DNA from: Kitasatospora arboriphila
Lineage (GTDB): Bacteria > Actinomycetota > Actinomycetes > Mycobacteriales > Mycobacteriaceae
DNA: 64,000 nt
Reading direction: 5' to 3'
Assembly (NCBI RefSeq): GCF_000717275.1
Contig: NZ_JNYV01000014.1
Span: 9,495 to 73,494, forward strand
The notes below the pieces were generated by a model that saw nothing but the letters and a program-made list of their open reading frames with translations, did no database searches and was not told where the DNA came from. Shown one piece after another: positions 1 through 9,176 of this stretch. Position numbers and translations under genes: made by a program. Within the stretch, counting starts at the first letter, position 1; every line of letters begins with the position of its first letter.

Positions 1-374
1 TCCGGATCTGACGTGCGGTGACCCTCACGTAGAAACACCTAGTTACTACACACACTTTCCTCCGCACCGTCTTGTCTAAACGTTTAAGTATGCGACGGCG
101 AACGCTGCGATCGGACGAATCGTTTGCGGGCGCGAGACGGGGCGTCAACCCGGTGAAAGCCAGAACCCCACACTGCACGAATCAGGCGGAAAGTATCGGT
201 CTGGCAGCGAGGCGTCGGCGGCGCCGTGAGCGTTCAGCAGCCGCCATGGCACACCCCGCGTTGAGTCGTACGCGAACGGAGGCGACCCACGCCTCCAGGA
301 AAGCGACACCCTCGTGGGCGGGCCCTGCCGATACACGAGGTCTGCCATCTGCCCGTCGTCGGGTCCGAAGGCGG
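1..374. other. leading stretch without a recognisable gene
   Basis: No open frame in this stretch gives a protein I recognise. The frame that runs into the GAF remnant at 375 is open from about position 72, but its residues are arginine-rich and look like shadow coding. A damaged N-terminal extension of the following pseudogene cannot be excluded. Confidence 0.4.
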
Positions 375-1088
375 ATGATGGGCGCGGTGGACCGAAAACG
401 AGACGATTCCCTTGTCCCCGAGCTGGGGGCGCTCTGCGAGGACGTGGTGCACCTGGCCAAAGTCGACGGCGCCGCTCTCACCGTCCTGACCCGGTCACGT
501 CGCGTACGCGACCTGGTGTACGCCACAGACGCCTCGGCACAGCAGATCGATGAGCTGCAGTTCACCCGGGCGAGGGCCCATGTCTCGACGCCTTCGCCCA
601 CCGTGAACCACGACTGCTGGTCGACCTCCGCAATCGTAAAGCCACCGCGACCTGGCCCATCTTTACCACCGAAGCCTTCCAGCTCGGGGTACACGCTGCG
701 TTCGCCTTCCCCGTGACCGAAACCGCGACCGTTGACTCCGTCGCGGTTCTTGAACTACTGCGGCGCACCCGGGGTCCCCTCACCCCCGCCCAGCACGCCG
801 CAGCCATCACCACCGCAGCCCGCGCCGGCACCCGTCATCGCGAAACACTGGGAGCACTACCTCACCACCACAGGGGACCCGACCGAGCTTCCCGCCCGCT
901 ACCCCGACAGCTACTCCCGCGAAAACATCTACGTAGCAGCGGGAATGATCGCACAGCAACTGGCCCTGCCCGCCGACGACGCACTCGCCCGGCTACGCGC
1001 CGTGTCCTACCACCAAACACGCCCCATCACCGAGGTCGCCGACGACGTCATCGCCCGCCGCCTCACGCTGCCCATCGACCCAACGTAG
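375..1088 (+). pseudogene. GAF-ANTAR regulator broken by two frameshifts
   Basis: The intact family is a soluble sensor with a GAF domain followed by an RNA-binding ANTAR domain that acts as an antiterminator. Here the start of the GAF domain (LGALCEDVVHLAKVDGAAL) reads in one frame from 375 to about 566. The rest of the GAF domain (LDAFAHREPRLLVDL, then VAVLELLRRTRGPLTPAQHAA) reads in a second frame to about 815. The linker and ANTAR domain (WEHYLTTTGDPTELPARY, then DDALARLRAVSYHQTRP) return to the first frame and stop at 1088. A single base missing near 566-570 explains the first break, since FTLGEGPC would be restored. The second lies near 815-845. Family membership is clear; loss of function is inferred. 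Confidence 0.75.
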
Positions 1089-1268
1089 AAGATTCCGCCC
1101 GGCAGGCGACCCACCCAAACACCAGTGCTCGCACCAACACCGGTCACACGCGGGAGACGCCCAGGCGTTGCTACTGGCTCGACCACCGCGTTGTCATGTT
1201 TACTTGACGTACTATCTATCGCGAAATAATATGCAGCACAATGTGTTTCGTTAGCAGTAACGCTGTTC

Positions 1269-1524
1269 TTGGGGGCGGTGGGCCCACACGGGGACAACCC
1301 GGCGATGTCTTTATCGCTTACCAGCTCAGAAAAGGGCACGGCGGGCCACGACCTTGGCGAGCCCCAGATCCGGAGCTTGCTTCACCGACGACAACCAACC
1401 GACGTGGCCATCGGCATATTGATGCCAGAACGCCCAGCTGACGCCAGTAGAAGCTGCTGGGCGCCTGCATCATCTGGCCAAATCCTTCATTATCTCGCTG
1501 TTCACGGCCGCCAACGGTGGATAG
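1269..1524 (+). pseudogene. second ANTAR-domain relic
   Basis: One frame reads LHRRQPTDVAIGILMPER around 1375-1433, matching the start of an ANTAR domain. A different frame immediately afterwards reads LTPVEAAGRLHHLAKS and stops at 1522-1524, matching the second half. A single frameshift near 1435 joins them. No GAF domain or credible start is visible upstream, so this is a short relic next to the broken GAF-ANTAR gene. The match is short and by eye. Confidence 0.45.
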
Positions 1525-1732
1525 CGCAGCGGCACGCACGTCGTAACGACGCGATACACCGACAGTGACTGGAGCGATCCACCGACGCGGGTCGTCACGG
1601 CGACACGGCGTGGGTTCGCATTCGTCATCGTGCGCGCCGTCCCAGCGTGTGGGCGTCGCAGTGTATCGGCGTCCGTGCGAGACCATGGCAGCTCGGGTTG
1701 CGGCACCAAGCCACATCATTCGACGCAGAAGC

Positions 1733-3268
1733 TCAGATCTTCGGCCAGATGATGGCGGGTAGGGCGCGGCGGTCTGGTTTGCCCTGTTCGGTGACTGGGA
1801 TGGCAGTGGTGATGGCAAGCGTGGTGTCGGCGAGCGCCGGGGCGATGCGTTCTAGGTGTGTGGCGAGGTCAGTGTGGGTGGCAGTTGCGCCTGGGTGCAG
1901 GGCGATGGCGGCGCCGAAGGCGTTGTCTGCGTGTGGGTCTGGTAGTGCCACCGCGTATCGGACGTCAGGATGGCCACACAGTGCGTCCTGAATGTCGACC
2001 GGGAAGACCCCCTTTTCGTTGATGGTGCGCCGATCGGCCTGTCGGCCCCGCACGTGCAGGTAGCCGTCGGCGTCGAGGACGCCGATGTCGCCGGTGCAGA
2101 ACCAGCCGTCGTCGGCGAATCCCGAGGTCTCCGGTTCCACGGTGTAGGCGCTGGCCAGTGCGGGCGTCTGGACACAGATCATTCCCTCGTCGCCGGCAGT
2201 GCACGCACTTCCGTTGGCGTCGCGGATCTGGACGCGAGCCAATGGCAGCGGTGTGCCGGCGGTCCCTAGATGCGCCGGGTTGTCGAGGCTGTAGTCGGGT
2301 CCGGCAAGCATGCTGATCACGCCGAACTCGCTCGCACCGTAGGGGTTGACCAGGATCGGTCGACCCGCGCGGCGCAGAAGGCGCCGCCGCAACGTCGGCG
2401 CGCAGTCAGCCCCCACATGACTGATCGCCGAGAGCGTGGACAGATTGTATGAGGGGAAGGCTGGTGAGTCGAGCAGGTCGACGAGCAGCGGTTCGACCAG
2501 GGCCAGGTGCGTGATCTTCTCGTCCTCGATGGTCTGCAAGATGTGCGCGGGGTCAAAGTGTTTGCGAAGAACAACGTGCCCTCCGCCCATCAACACGGTG
2601 TCGACCAGCGTTTGGGCGATGTACGCCAGCGGGGTACATATCAGTTGCCGGCGACCCGGGGTTGGTCCGAGGGCGACCAACCTTGTGTATTGCGCGACGG
2701 TGCGGACGCTGGCCTTGGAAACTCCTGTGGTTCCTCCGGTGGCGACGAGCACGCATTCGTCGGAGTCGGCTGACTCTAGTGTTGGGGGCCGGGCTTCGGC
2801 ATGCGAGCTGCTCTGGGCCAGTAGGTCGGGCAGCGTGCGAACGTGCCCGATGCCGAAGGTCTGCGTAATGCCGGCCGCGGCGTCAGCGGCTGCGGCGGTG
2901 TCGGGGAAGACAAGGGCGGCGTCAGCGTCGATCCTTCTCAAGAATAGCGCGAGCCGGTCGACCGATCCGGCGTCCGGACAGAACACCGTGCACGCCCCCA
3001 GGCACATGGCGGCATATCGTGCGGCGATCGCCTCGCCCGTGGTGGGGGCGATCAACGCCACGCGGTCACCGAATCCAATTCCCCTAGACGCCAACATGTG
3101 TGCGAGCCGAGCAACCAGGGCGAGCAGGTCGGCGCCGCGATAGTCTCTGCTGTCGTCGGACAACACCACCTGGTCCTCGTCCGCGACCAAACGCATCATG
3201 ATGTCGTTCAGAAAGTGCCGTGAGTTCGGCGGTATGTGGCTGTGCTCGGCGACGTAATCCGACATCAT
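1733..3268 (-). CDS. AMP-dependent acyl-CoA synthetase/ligase
   Basis: Adenylate-forming enzyme that activates a carboxylic acid as acyl-AMP and passes it to CoA; cytoplasmic. The 511-residue length is normal. Visible motifs are the phosphate-binding loop TGGTTGVSK (177-185), YGASE (310-314), DGWFCTGD (387-394) and the C-terminal catalytic lysine in EQGKPDR (K497). The start is one of two tandem ATG codons (3268 or 3265) preceded by AGGAAG. It lies 35 bp downstream of a TetR gene on the same strand and is probably co-transcribed with it. With the divergent exporter and oxidoreductase it suggests metabolism of an organic acid. The substrate cannot be read from the sequence. Confidence 0.9.
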   Translation of the reverse strand: MMSDYVAEHSHIPPNSRHFLNDIMMRLVADEDQVVLSDDSRDYRGADLLALVARLAHMLASRGIGFGDRVALIAPTTGEAIAARYAAMCLGACTVFCPDAGSVDRLALFLRRIDADAALVFPDTAAAADAAAGITQTFGIGHVRTLPDLLAQSSSHAEARPPTLESADSDECVLVATGGTTGVSKASVRTVAQYTRLVALGPTPGRRQLICTPLAYIAQTLVDTVLMGGGHVVLRKHFDPAHILQTIEDEKITHLALVEPLLVDLLDSPAFPSYNLSTLSAISHVGADCAPTLRRRLLRRAGRPILVNPYGASEFGVISMLAGPDYSLDNPAHLGTAGTPLPLARVQIRDANGSACTAGDEGMICVQTPALASAYTVEPETSGFADDGWFCTGDIGVLDADGYLHVRGRQADRRTINEKGVFPVDIQDALCGHPDVRYAVALPDPHADNAFGAAIALHPGATATHTDLATHLERIAPALADTTLAITTAIPVTEQGKPDRRALPAIIWPKI

Positions 3269-3302
3269 TCTTCCTGGGGTCGAGGAGTGCGCGGTGTAAC
3301 GA

Positions 3303-3977
3303 TCAGGTGGAGGGCGGCAGCAGAGCGGCGATCAATGTTGTGCGCACCCACTGCTCGAAATGGTCGTAGCTAAAGTGCGCCCGCCGGACGAGTAGATCGT
3401 GCGACTGCGGGCTTGCGATCACCCAGGCCGTATCCGCTGCTGCCGCCGGGGTCAGTCCAGGGTGGAGCCGATCCGGAGGTATCCGCCCGATCATTCGCTG
3501 AAAGTCCACGCGTCGAACCTCCATCAGGTGCTGCCAGTCAGCGGCGGCAGCGGGGTCGATGGCCGCGGCCTGCGCGTACGTGAGCCAGCCGACCGCTGCT
3601 CGCTCGGCCAGCAAACGGAACTGGTGAGCGAGATGACTCAAAAACTCAGCCGGTTCGAGCTGAGCGGGTGGTAAATCGTTGAGCAGTGCCAGCGGTGTCT
3701 GTTCGGTGTGCACCCCGAACCCGCCACTGCCGGGGCCGATCACCATCGACTCCATCATCGCTTTGAGCAGCTCGCGTTTGCTTCGCCACGACGCATATAA
3801 CGTCGGGACCGACACCCCGGCCCTTTCAGCGATTTTTACCACCGTGGCTGCCGCGTAACCATTCTCGGCGAACACTTCGGTAGCTGCGCCCAGGAGTCGG
3901 CGGCGTGACTGTGCCCGCGTGACCGCACCGGCTTCCTTCTGCCTACTGATCCGGTCCGATGCCACTTCCTTGCCCAC
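3303..3977 (-). CDS. TetR/AcrR family transcriptional regulator
   Basis: One-component repressor with an N-terminal helix-turn-helix (VVKIAERAGVSVPTLYASW) and a variable ligand-binding C-terminus. The frame is open to 4109, but the extra N-terminus is shadow-like and overlaps the divergent MFS gene. I place the start at a GTG at 3977, giving about 225 residues; a GTG at 3923 is also possible. It is divergent from the MFS exporter at 4072 and upstream of the acyl-CoA ligase. This is the usual layout for a TetR protein controlling both its own operon and the transporter. Confidence 0.85.
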   Translation of the reverse strand: MGKEVASDRISRQKEAGAVTRAQSRRRLLGAATEVFAENGYAAATVVKIAERAGVSVPTLYASWRSKRELLKAMMESMVIGPGSGGFGVHTEQTPLALLNDLPPAQLEPAEFLSHLAHQFRLLAERAAVGWLTYAQAAAIDPAAAADWQHLMEVRRVDFQRMIGRIPPDRLHPGLTPAAAADTAWVIASPQSHDLLVRRAHFSYDHFEQWVRTTLIAALLPPST

Positions 3978-3994
3978 TGCCTGACAGTATGCCA

Positions 3995-4008
3995 CACTCG
4001 CTTTAGTG
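3995..4008. promoter_or_regulatory. possible TetR operator dyad
   Basis: CACTCGCTTTAGTG has 4-bp inverted arms (CACT/AGTG) and lies between the divergent TetR (start 3977) and MFS (start 4072) genes. A second short dyad, CCACT...AGTGG, follows at about 4009-4027. The arms are short, so support comes mainly from position. Confidence 0.25.
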
Positions 4009-4071
4009 CCACTTAAAACCATGAGTGGTGTTGCGCTCGCCCCGCCCGGGGTCACTGCACCGAGGATCGCC

Positions 4072-5601
4072 ATGTCGCCCACGTCGCGCTCAGATCGCCG
4101 TTCTGTCAATCACCGCGCAGTCACCGTTGTCGTGTGTCTAAGCCTTGCTGCGGTGGTGGCCGCGATGTCCTCGCTCAACGTGGCCGTACCCGACATCGCC
4201 CGGCAGACGGGCGCCACGTCGACCGATCTGTCGTGGATCATCGACGCGTACTCGTTGGTCTTCGCGTCGCTGTTGCTTCCGGCCGGGGCACTGGGCGACC
4301 GTTTTGGTCGCCGTCGGATGCTTCTGGCGGGTCTGGCAATCTTCGGTGTCGCGTCGCTGGTCGCGATGACCGTCAGCGACCCGACACACCTGATCATGTT
4401 GCGTGGGGTCATGGGGTTGGGGGCGGCGCTGGTGATGCCGGCAACACTGTCGACCATCACCAGTACGTTTCCTCCCGATAAGCGCACCACGGCGGTCAGC
4501 GTATGGGCTGGGGTCGCTGGGGGCAGCGCGATCTTCGGGCTGCTGGCGTCGGGGGTTGTGCTCGAGATCTGGTCGTGGCGGTCGGTGTTCGGCATCAACG
4601 TCGTGCTGGCCGTTATCGCGCTGATTGCCACGCTGCGGGTGGTGCCCGAATCGGCCGACGAGCACGCACCCGCACTCGATGTTGGTGGCGTGCTCTTGTC
4701 GGTCGCAGGGTTGGTCACCCTGGTCTACTCCATCATCGAAGCCCCGACCGCGGGCTGGCTGTCGGGGCGCACCGTGGGCGGCATCATCGGCGGAATGGCC
4801 GTCCTCGCTCTGTTCATCGGCTACGAACTGCGCCAGCACGCCCCTATGCTGGACCCACGAGTGTTCACTCGTCGCGGGCTCAGCGCCGGCAGCCTGTCGA
4901 TTTTTGTGCAGTTCTTCGCGTTTTTCGGGTTCGTCTTCATCATCCTGCAGTACCTGCAATTCGTGCGCGGGGACTCGGCGTTGATGTCGGCTGTCTCGAT
5001 GCTCCCGATGGCCGCGGTCATGATGCCTGCGGCCCGTTTGTCGCCGGTTCTGGTGGCGCGTGCGGGTTCTCGAGTGGTCTGCGTCGGCGGACTCGTCTTG
5101 GTCGCTGCCGGCCTCACCGTCTTGGCGCAGCTCGATTCAGGTACCTCGTACTGGTGGTTCGCCGCAGGCCTCATACCGCTGGGAGTCGGAATGGGTACCG
5201 CGATGACGCCGGCGACGAGTTCGATCACCGGGGCGCTTCCTTCTGCTCAGCAGGGCGTGGCTTCAGCGATCAACGATCTGTCCCGGGAGGTGGGCGGGGC
5301 GCTGGGCATAGCTGTGCTCGGCAGCCTGATGACGCAGGGGTACCGAAGTCATCTTGACTTGCCGGGCATCCCACCAGACATCGCGCAGCGGGCCCGCGAC
5401 TCGTTCGCCGCCGCCTCCCGCGCCGGCGGTGACATCGCTGCCCGTGCCGATGACGCCTTCATCAGCGGCCTTCATCTCGCTCTGATCACCGGCGCCTGCG
5501 CCGTACTCGTCGTGGCAATCGTTGTCGCAGTGATGATTCCGACACGCACGACGCCGTCAGCTGTCGGGCCGATTCCCGACACCGCGCCCCGGCACTCATG
5601 A
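4072..5601 (+). CDS. MFS drug-type exporter, DHA2 family (14 TM)
   Basis: Proton-driven efflux permease of the inner membrane. The loop motif LGDRFGRRR after TM2 and the motif-C-like stretch at TM5 (GVAGGSAIFGLLASGVVLE) place it among the 14-TM DHA2 exporters. At about 509 residues the length is normal. I start at ATG 4072 because GAGGA lies 5 bp upstream; an ATG at 4021 has no such site. It is divergent from the TetR gene and about 100 bp ahead of the F420-type oxidoreductase. It probably exports the substrate or product of this cluster and is probably under TetR control. Substrate unknown. Confidence 0.9.
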   Translation: MSPTSRSDRRSVNHRAVTVVVCLSLAAVVAAMSSLNVAVPDIARQTGATSTDLSWIIDAYSLVFASLLLPAGALGDRFGRRRMLLAGLAIFGVASLVAMTVSDPTHLIMLRGVMGLGAALVMPATLSTITSTFPPDKRTTAVSVWAGVAGGSAIFGLLASGVVLEIWSWRSVFGINVVLAVIALIATLRVVPESADEHAPALDVGGVLLSVAGLVTLVYSIIEAPTAGWLSGRTVGGIIGGMAVLALFIGYELRQHAPMLDPRVFTRRGLSAGSLSIFVQFFAFFGFVFIILQYLQFVRGDSALMSAVSMLPMAAVMMPAARLSPVLVARAGSRVVCVGGLVLVAAGLTVLAQLDSGTSYWWFAAGLIPLGVGMGTAMTPATSSITGALPSAQQGVASAINDLSREVGGALGIAVLGSLMTQGYRSHLDLPGIPPDIAQRARDSFAAASRAGGDIAARADDAFISGLHLALITGACAVLVVAIVVAVMIPTRTTPSAVGPIPDTAPRHS

Positions 5602-5700
5602 TTCCCGCTGCGCGCGGTGCCGGCAGGAGTCTCAATCGCGTGCCCGCCGGACAATGTAACCACGCCACAGCTTCGAGCTACTGAAAGGATCAGCAAAACG

Positions 5701-6603
5701 ATGCGCCTGGGATTACATGCGCTGGGGATCGGTTCAGGCGCACGGCGAGAGATCATCGATGCGGTGGCCGTGGCCGCAGAAGCACACGGCTTCGCCACCC
5801 TGTGGGCGGGTGAGCATGTCGTCATGGTCGACGAACCGGCATCTCGGTTTTCGTACACCGACAACGGTGCAATTGCCGTTCCCGCGGCCGCCGACTGGCT
5901 CGACCCCATGATCACGCTGAGCTTCGCAGCCGCGGCGACACACCACATCACCCTCGCAACCGGGGTGGTCCTGCTACCCGAACACAATCCGGTCATCATG
6001 GCCAAACAGGTCGCCTCACTCGATCGACTCAGCAACGGGCGCTTGGTGTTCGGCATCGGCATCGGCTGGTGTCGGGAGGAGTTCCAAGCACTCGGGGTGC
6101 CCTTCGCTGGCCGGGCAGCACGGACCGCAGACTATGTCGAGGCCATGCGCACACTGTGGCACACCGACCCGGCCTCCTATCACTGCGACGTCGTCGACTT
6201 CGAGAACATTCGCGTCAACCCCAAACCCTTGGCAGGCAGTGTGCCCATCATCCTGGGAGGCAACAGCGACGCGGCAATGACACGCATCGCCGCCTGGGGG
6301 GACGGATGGTACGGCTTCAACCTCGACAACGTCGCCACGGTCGCAGACCGACTAGCACTACTGGACCGGCTCTGCCGCGACAACGGCCGTAACCGCACCG
6401 ACCTCACCATCGCGGTGGCCATGCGTGATCCCGATCCGGACCAAGTTCAGGCCCTCCAAAAGCTGGGGGTCGATGAAGTGGTACTCGTCGAGTCCCCACC
6501 ATCGGACCCCGCGCACGTCGCCGGATGGGTGGACAACCTCGCTCATCGGTGGATCCCGATCATGCCGTCCCGCACCGCACCCTCTGCTCCCACTACCCCT
6601 TAG
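5701..6603 (+). CDS. LLM-class F420-dependent oxidoreductase
   Basis: Luciferase-like TIM-barrel enzyme. In mycobacteria and relatives this subgroup usually uses cofactor F420 for hydride transfer. Visible family landmarks are FATLWAGEH near the N-terminus, ATGVVLLPEHNPVIMAKQVA and LDRLSNGRLVFGIGIGW in the middle, and IILGGNSDAAMTR later. The frame is open from 5617, but ATG 5701 has GAAAGGA upstream and begins with the family-typical MRLGLHA, giving 300 residues. The TIGR03619-like layout suggests an F420 enzyme, but cofactor and substrate are inferred. A SnoaL-like gene follows after about 50 bp. Confidence 0.88.
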   Translation: MRLGLHALGIGSGARREIIDAVAVAAEAHGFATLWAGEHVVMVDEPASRFSYTDNGAIAVPAAADWLDPMITLSFAAAATHHITLATGVVLLPEHNPVIMAKQVASLDRLSNGRLVFGIGIGWCREEFQALGVPFAGRAARTADYVEAMRTLWHTDPASYHCDVVDFENIRVNPKPLAGSVPIILGGNSDAAMTRIAAWGDGWYGFNLDNVATVADRLALLDRLCRDNGRNRTDLTIAVAMRDPDPDQVQALQKLGVDEVVLVESPPSDPAHVAGWVDNLAHRWIPIMPSRTAPSAPTTP

Positions 6604-6648
6604 CTGCAAACCACCACAACAGTGGCACCTCCTGACCCGAAAGAAGGT

Positions 6649-7056
6649 ATGACCGTGGACATGTCCGCCAAGCAGTTCCTGACCGACTGGTTCACTGAGC
6701 TCGCCACTTCGGGGTTCGATAGCGAAGTGTTTCTCGGCGCGCTGTCCGATGATCTGGTGTGGACAGCAACGGGCCACTCCCCCATCTCTGGCACCTACCG
6801 CGGCAAACAGCAGTACATCGACAACGTGTACGCGCCGCTCGATGCCCGCCTGCAACGCTGGCCACGGGCCGAGGTGGTCCGCATCATCGGCGACAGTGAC
6901 TGGGCTGTCGTGCAATTCCACGGTGAGGGCGGCGCGGGTGTCAACGGCACCGAGTACACGCTGGACTATTGCTGGGTGGTGCACGTCGAGGGCGGCGCGA
7001 TCACCGAAGTGATCGGGTACTACGACCAGAGCAAGGTCAACGACCTGTTCGCCTAG
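6649..7056 (+). CDS. SnoaL-like / NTF2-fold protein
   Basis: Small alpha+beta barrel protein of about 135 residues. WTATGHSPISGTYRGKQQY and the late CWVVHVEGGAITEVIGYYD are typical of the nuclear-transport-factor-2 superfamily, whose members act as isomerases, cyclases, hydrolases or binding proteins. The start is uncertain: AAGAAGG at 6641-6647 would serve a GTG at 6655 or an ATG at 6661 better than ATG 6649. It directly follows the LLM oxidoreductase and probably acts in the same pathway. The specific reaction is unknown. Confidence 0.8.
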   Translation: MTVDMSAKQFLTDWFTELATSGFDSEVFLGALSDDLVWTATGHSPISGTYRGKQQYIDNVYAPLDARLQRWPRAEVVRIIGDSDWAVVQFHGEGGAGVNGTEYTLDYCWVVHVEGGAITEVIGYYDQSKVNDLFA

Positions 7057-7191
7057 ACCACCCCACCCCGTCGAGGGCTTCTAGGGCCGGCGGTCATGCG
7101 GCGCACGGCGGCCCAGCGGTCCTATAGCCAGCAAACACACCTATGCCCCACGCCCGATCGCTGTGGGTGCATTCGCCCGGGGCGAGCCGTC

Positions 7192-8979
7192 TTAGCGGTG
7201 CGGTGCGCCGTCGTAGTTGCGCGGTCCGCCGTCGTAGTCAGCAGCAATCGGGGGTGCCGTGGTGGTGTTGGTGCGGTTGGCGCCGGCGGCCGCCTGTGCG
7301 ACAGCGCTGAGCAGCGCGGGGACATCAAGCGGGTCAGTGACCGCCTCGATCACCGTCAGTCCGTTCGGGTCGGCGGCGGCGAATGCGTCAGCGACGTCGG
7401 TAGCGGTGTGCGCGCGCACCGCGTGTACGTAGTTGTCGTCGCCGCCCAATGCCCGGGGCAGTTCCGTCCACCGCCACGATGCGATGTCGTTGTAGCGTTT
7501 GTCGGACCCGTGTATGGCGCGTTCGACGGTGTATCCGTTGTTGTTGACCACCACCACGATCGCCGGTATTCGGTACCGCATGAGGGTGCCGAGTTCTTGA
7601 ATGGTCAGCTGTGCGGCCCCGTCACCGATCAGCAGCACCGGTCGGCGTTGCGGCGCGGCCCGGGCGGCACCGACCAGGGCCGGCAGGGTGAACCCGATCG
7701 ACGCCCACAACGGTTGACCGATGAACACCGTGTCGTGCGGTATCCGTTGTCGCCCCATACCGTAAAAACTGGTGCCTTGGTCGGCGATGACCAGGTCGCC
7801 CGGCTTCAACGCCGCTGCCACGGTGTGCCACAACTGGTCTTGGGTTAGCGGACCCTGTAGATCCTGGGGTGGGGGAACCAGGTGAGCGACGGAAGCAAAC
7901 GGCTGGGGATCGGCGGGAGTGATCAAAGTGGTCAGCACGTCGAGTGCGTCGGCCATCTCCACCTCGGGGAACTCGGTACCGGCCACCAGCGCGGTGTGCG
8001 GCAAGAGATCGATACGCCTGGTTTCGTCGAGGTGCTGGCTGAAAAACCCGCTGATGAGGTCGGTGAAGAACACCCCGGCAGTGATCAGTAGTTCAGCGTC
8101 TTCGATGGCTGCACGGACCTGGGGTTCGCTGGCGGCGCCGACATAGGCGCCCAGGTAGCCAGGACCCGACTCGTCGACCACTCGTCGGCCCCACAGCAGC
8201 GACGCATACTGCAGGCCACCAGTGTCCAGCAGAGCGTGCAGGTTCGATTCGGCACCCGAGCGGTGGACGTAGATGTCGGCCAGCACGGTCGGCGGGCGGT
8301 GTGCCTGTGCGATCAACGCTTGTGCCGCTGCGGCGAACCGTTGCAGGGCATCAGGATCGGATACCGCTGAGGGAATGCGCAGCGGCCCCACAGGTCTGCC
8401 CACCGGGTGTTCGGCGACGTCGGCGGGCAGCGACAGCAGACCCGGCTGGCCGGTCACCTTGATAGCTGTCAGTACCCGGTCGATTTCGGCCGATGCGTTC
8501 GCTGCGGTCAACACCCCTTGGGCCACCGTCACCTCGGCGTTGATGCGTACCGTGCGGGCCGAATCTCCGTCGCCCAACGTGTGGTGTGTTGGGCGCCGGG
8601 CGTTCTGCACCGCAACGGTGGGCGCTCCGACCAGATGCAACACCGGGACATGCTCGGCATAGCTGCCCGCGATCGCGTTGAGCGCGCTCAGTTCACCGAC
8701 CCCGAAGGTCGTGCACACCACGCCGAGCCCGGTGATGCGCGCGTATCCGTCGGCGGCATACCCGGCGCCGAGTTCGTTGGCTGTGCCCACCCACTCGATG
8801 TCCGAGCGCTCCTCGATGTGATCGAGCAACCCCAAGGTGAAATCCCCTGGCACACCGAAGATCGTGCCGACGCCCAACCCGGACAACCGGTCCATCAGAT
8901 AATCAGCCACCGTGAAATGACCATCACCCGACGCCGGCACCGGACTCTCGAGCGGCTGCGGGCCGTCAACGTTGTGCAC
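7192..8979 (-). CDS. thiamine-diphosphate 2-keto-acid decarboxylase (pyruvate/indolepyruvate decarboxylase type)
   Basis: Cytoplasmic ThDP enzyme that decarboxylates a 2-keto acid to an aldehyde. The PYR domain carries the activating glutamate in TANELGAGYAADGYAR (E69 from the chosen start). The His-His pair diagnostic for decarboxylases is in THHTLGDGD (132-133). The C-terminal PP domain has the metal/ThDP motif starting GDGAAQLTIQ and ending NNNGYT. The frame is open to 9018, but GTG 8979 has GGAAAGGA 6 bp upstream. The last 20 or so residues are a disordered tail. It resembles mycobacterial branched-chain/aromatic keto-acid decarboxylases; substrate range cannot be told. Transcribed divergently from the FUSC gene. 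Confidence 0.9.
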   Translation of the reverse strand: MHNVDGPQPLESPVPASGDGHFTVADYLMDRLSGLGVGTIFGVPGDFTLGLLDHIEERSDIEWVGTANELGAGYAADGYARITGLGVVCTTFGVGELSALNAIAGSYAEHVPVLHLVGAPTVAVQNARRPTHHTLGDGDSARTVRINAEVTVAQGVLTAANASAEIDRVLTAIKVTGQPGLLSLPADVAEHPVGRPVGPLRIPSAVSDPDALQRFAAAAQALIAQAHRPPTVLADIYVHRSGAESNLHALLDTGGLQYASLLWGRRVVDESGPGYLGAYVGAASEPQVRAAIEDAELLITAGVFFTDLISGFFSQHLDETRRIDLLPHTALVAGTEFPEVEMADALDVLTTLITPADPQPFASVAHLVPPPQDLQGPLTQDQLWHTVAAALKPGDLVIADQGTSFYGMGRQRIPHDTVFIGQPLWASIGFTLPALVGAARAAPQRRPVLLIGDGAAQLTIQELGTLMRYRIPAIVVVVNNNGYTVERAIHGSDKRYNDIASWRWTELPRALGGDDNYVHAVRAHTATDVADAFAAADPNGLTVIEAVTDPLDVPALLSAVAQAAAGANRTNTTTAPPIAADYDGGPRNYDGAPHR

Positions 8980-9176
8980 TGTCAATCCTTTCCAGCCACC
9001 CCGCCGCACACCCAGCACAGTCGATGACGAGGTGAACGTACCAAACCAGCAGGTTCAGCGCGGGTCGTTAACATCGATATCGTCTAACGCCACCACCAGC
9101 AGTCAGCGCGAGCCCAGCCAAAGACAATCGGCGTCAATAGCGAGTACGGCGGCAGGGTCGGTGTTTAGGTTGGTGG

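Noticed and set aside
4138..4959. Long minus-strand open frame (273 codons) opposite the MFS gene
   Set aside because: Arg/His/Gln-rich shadow of the MFS gene, no family features and no ribosome site.
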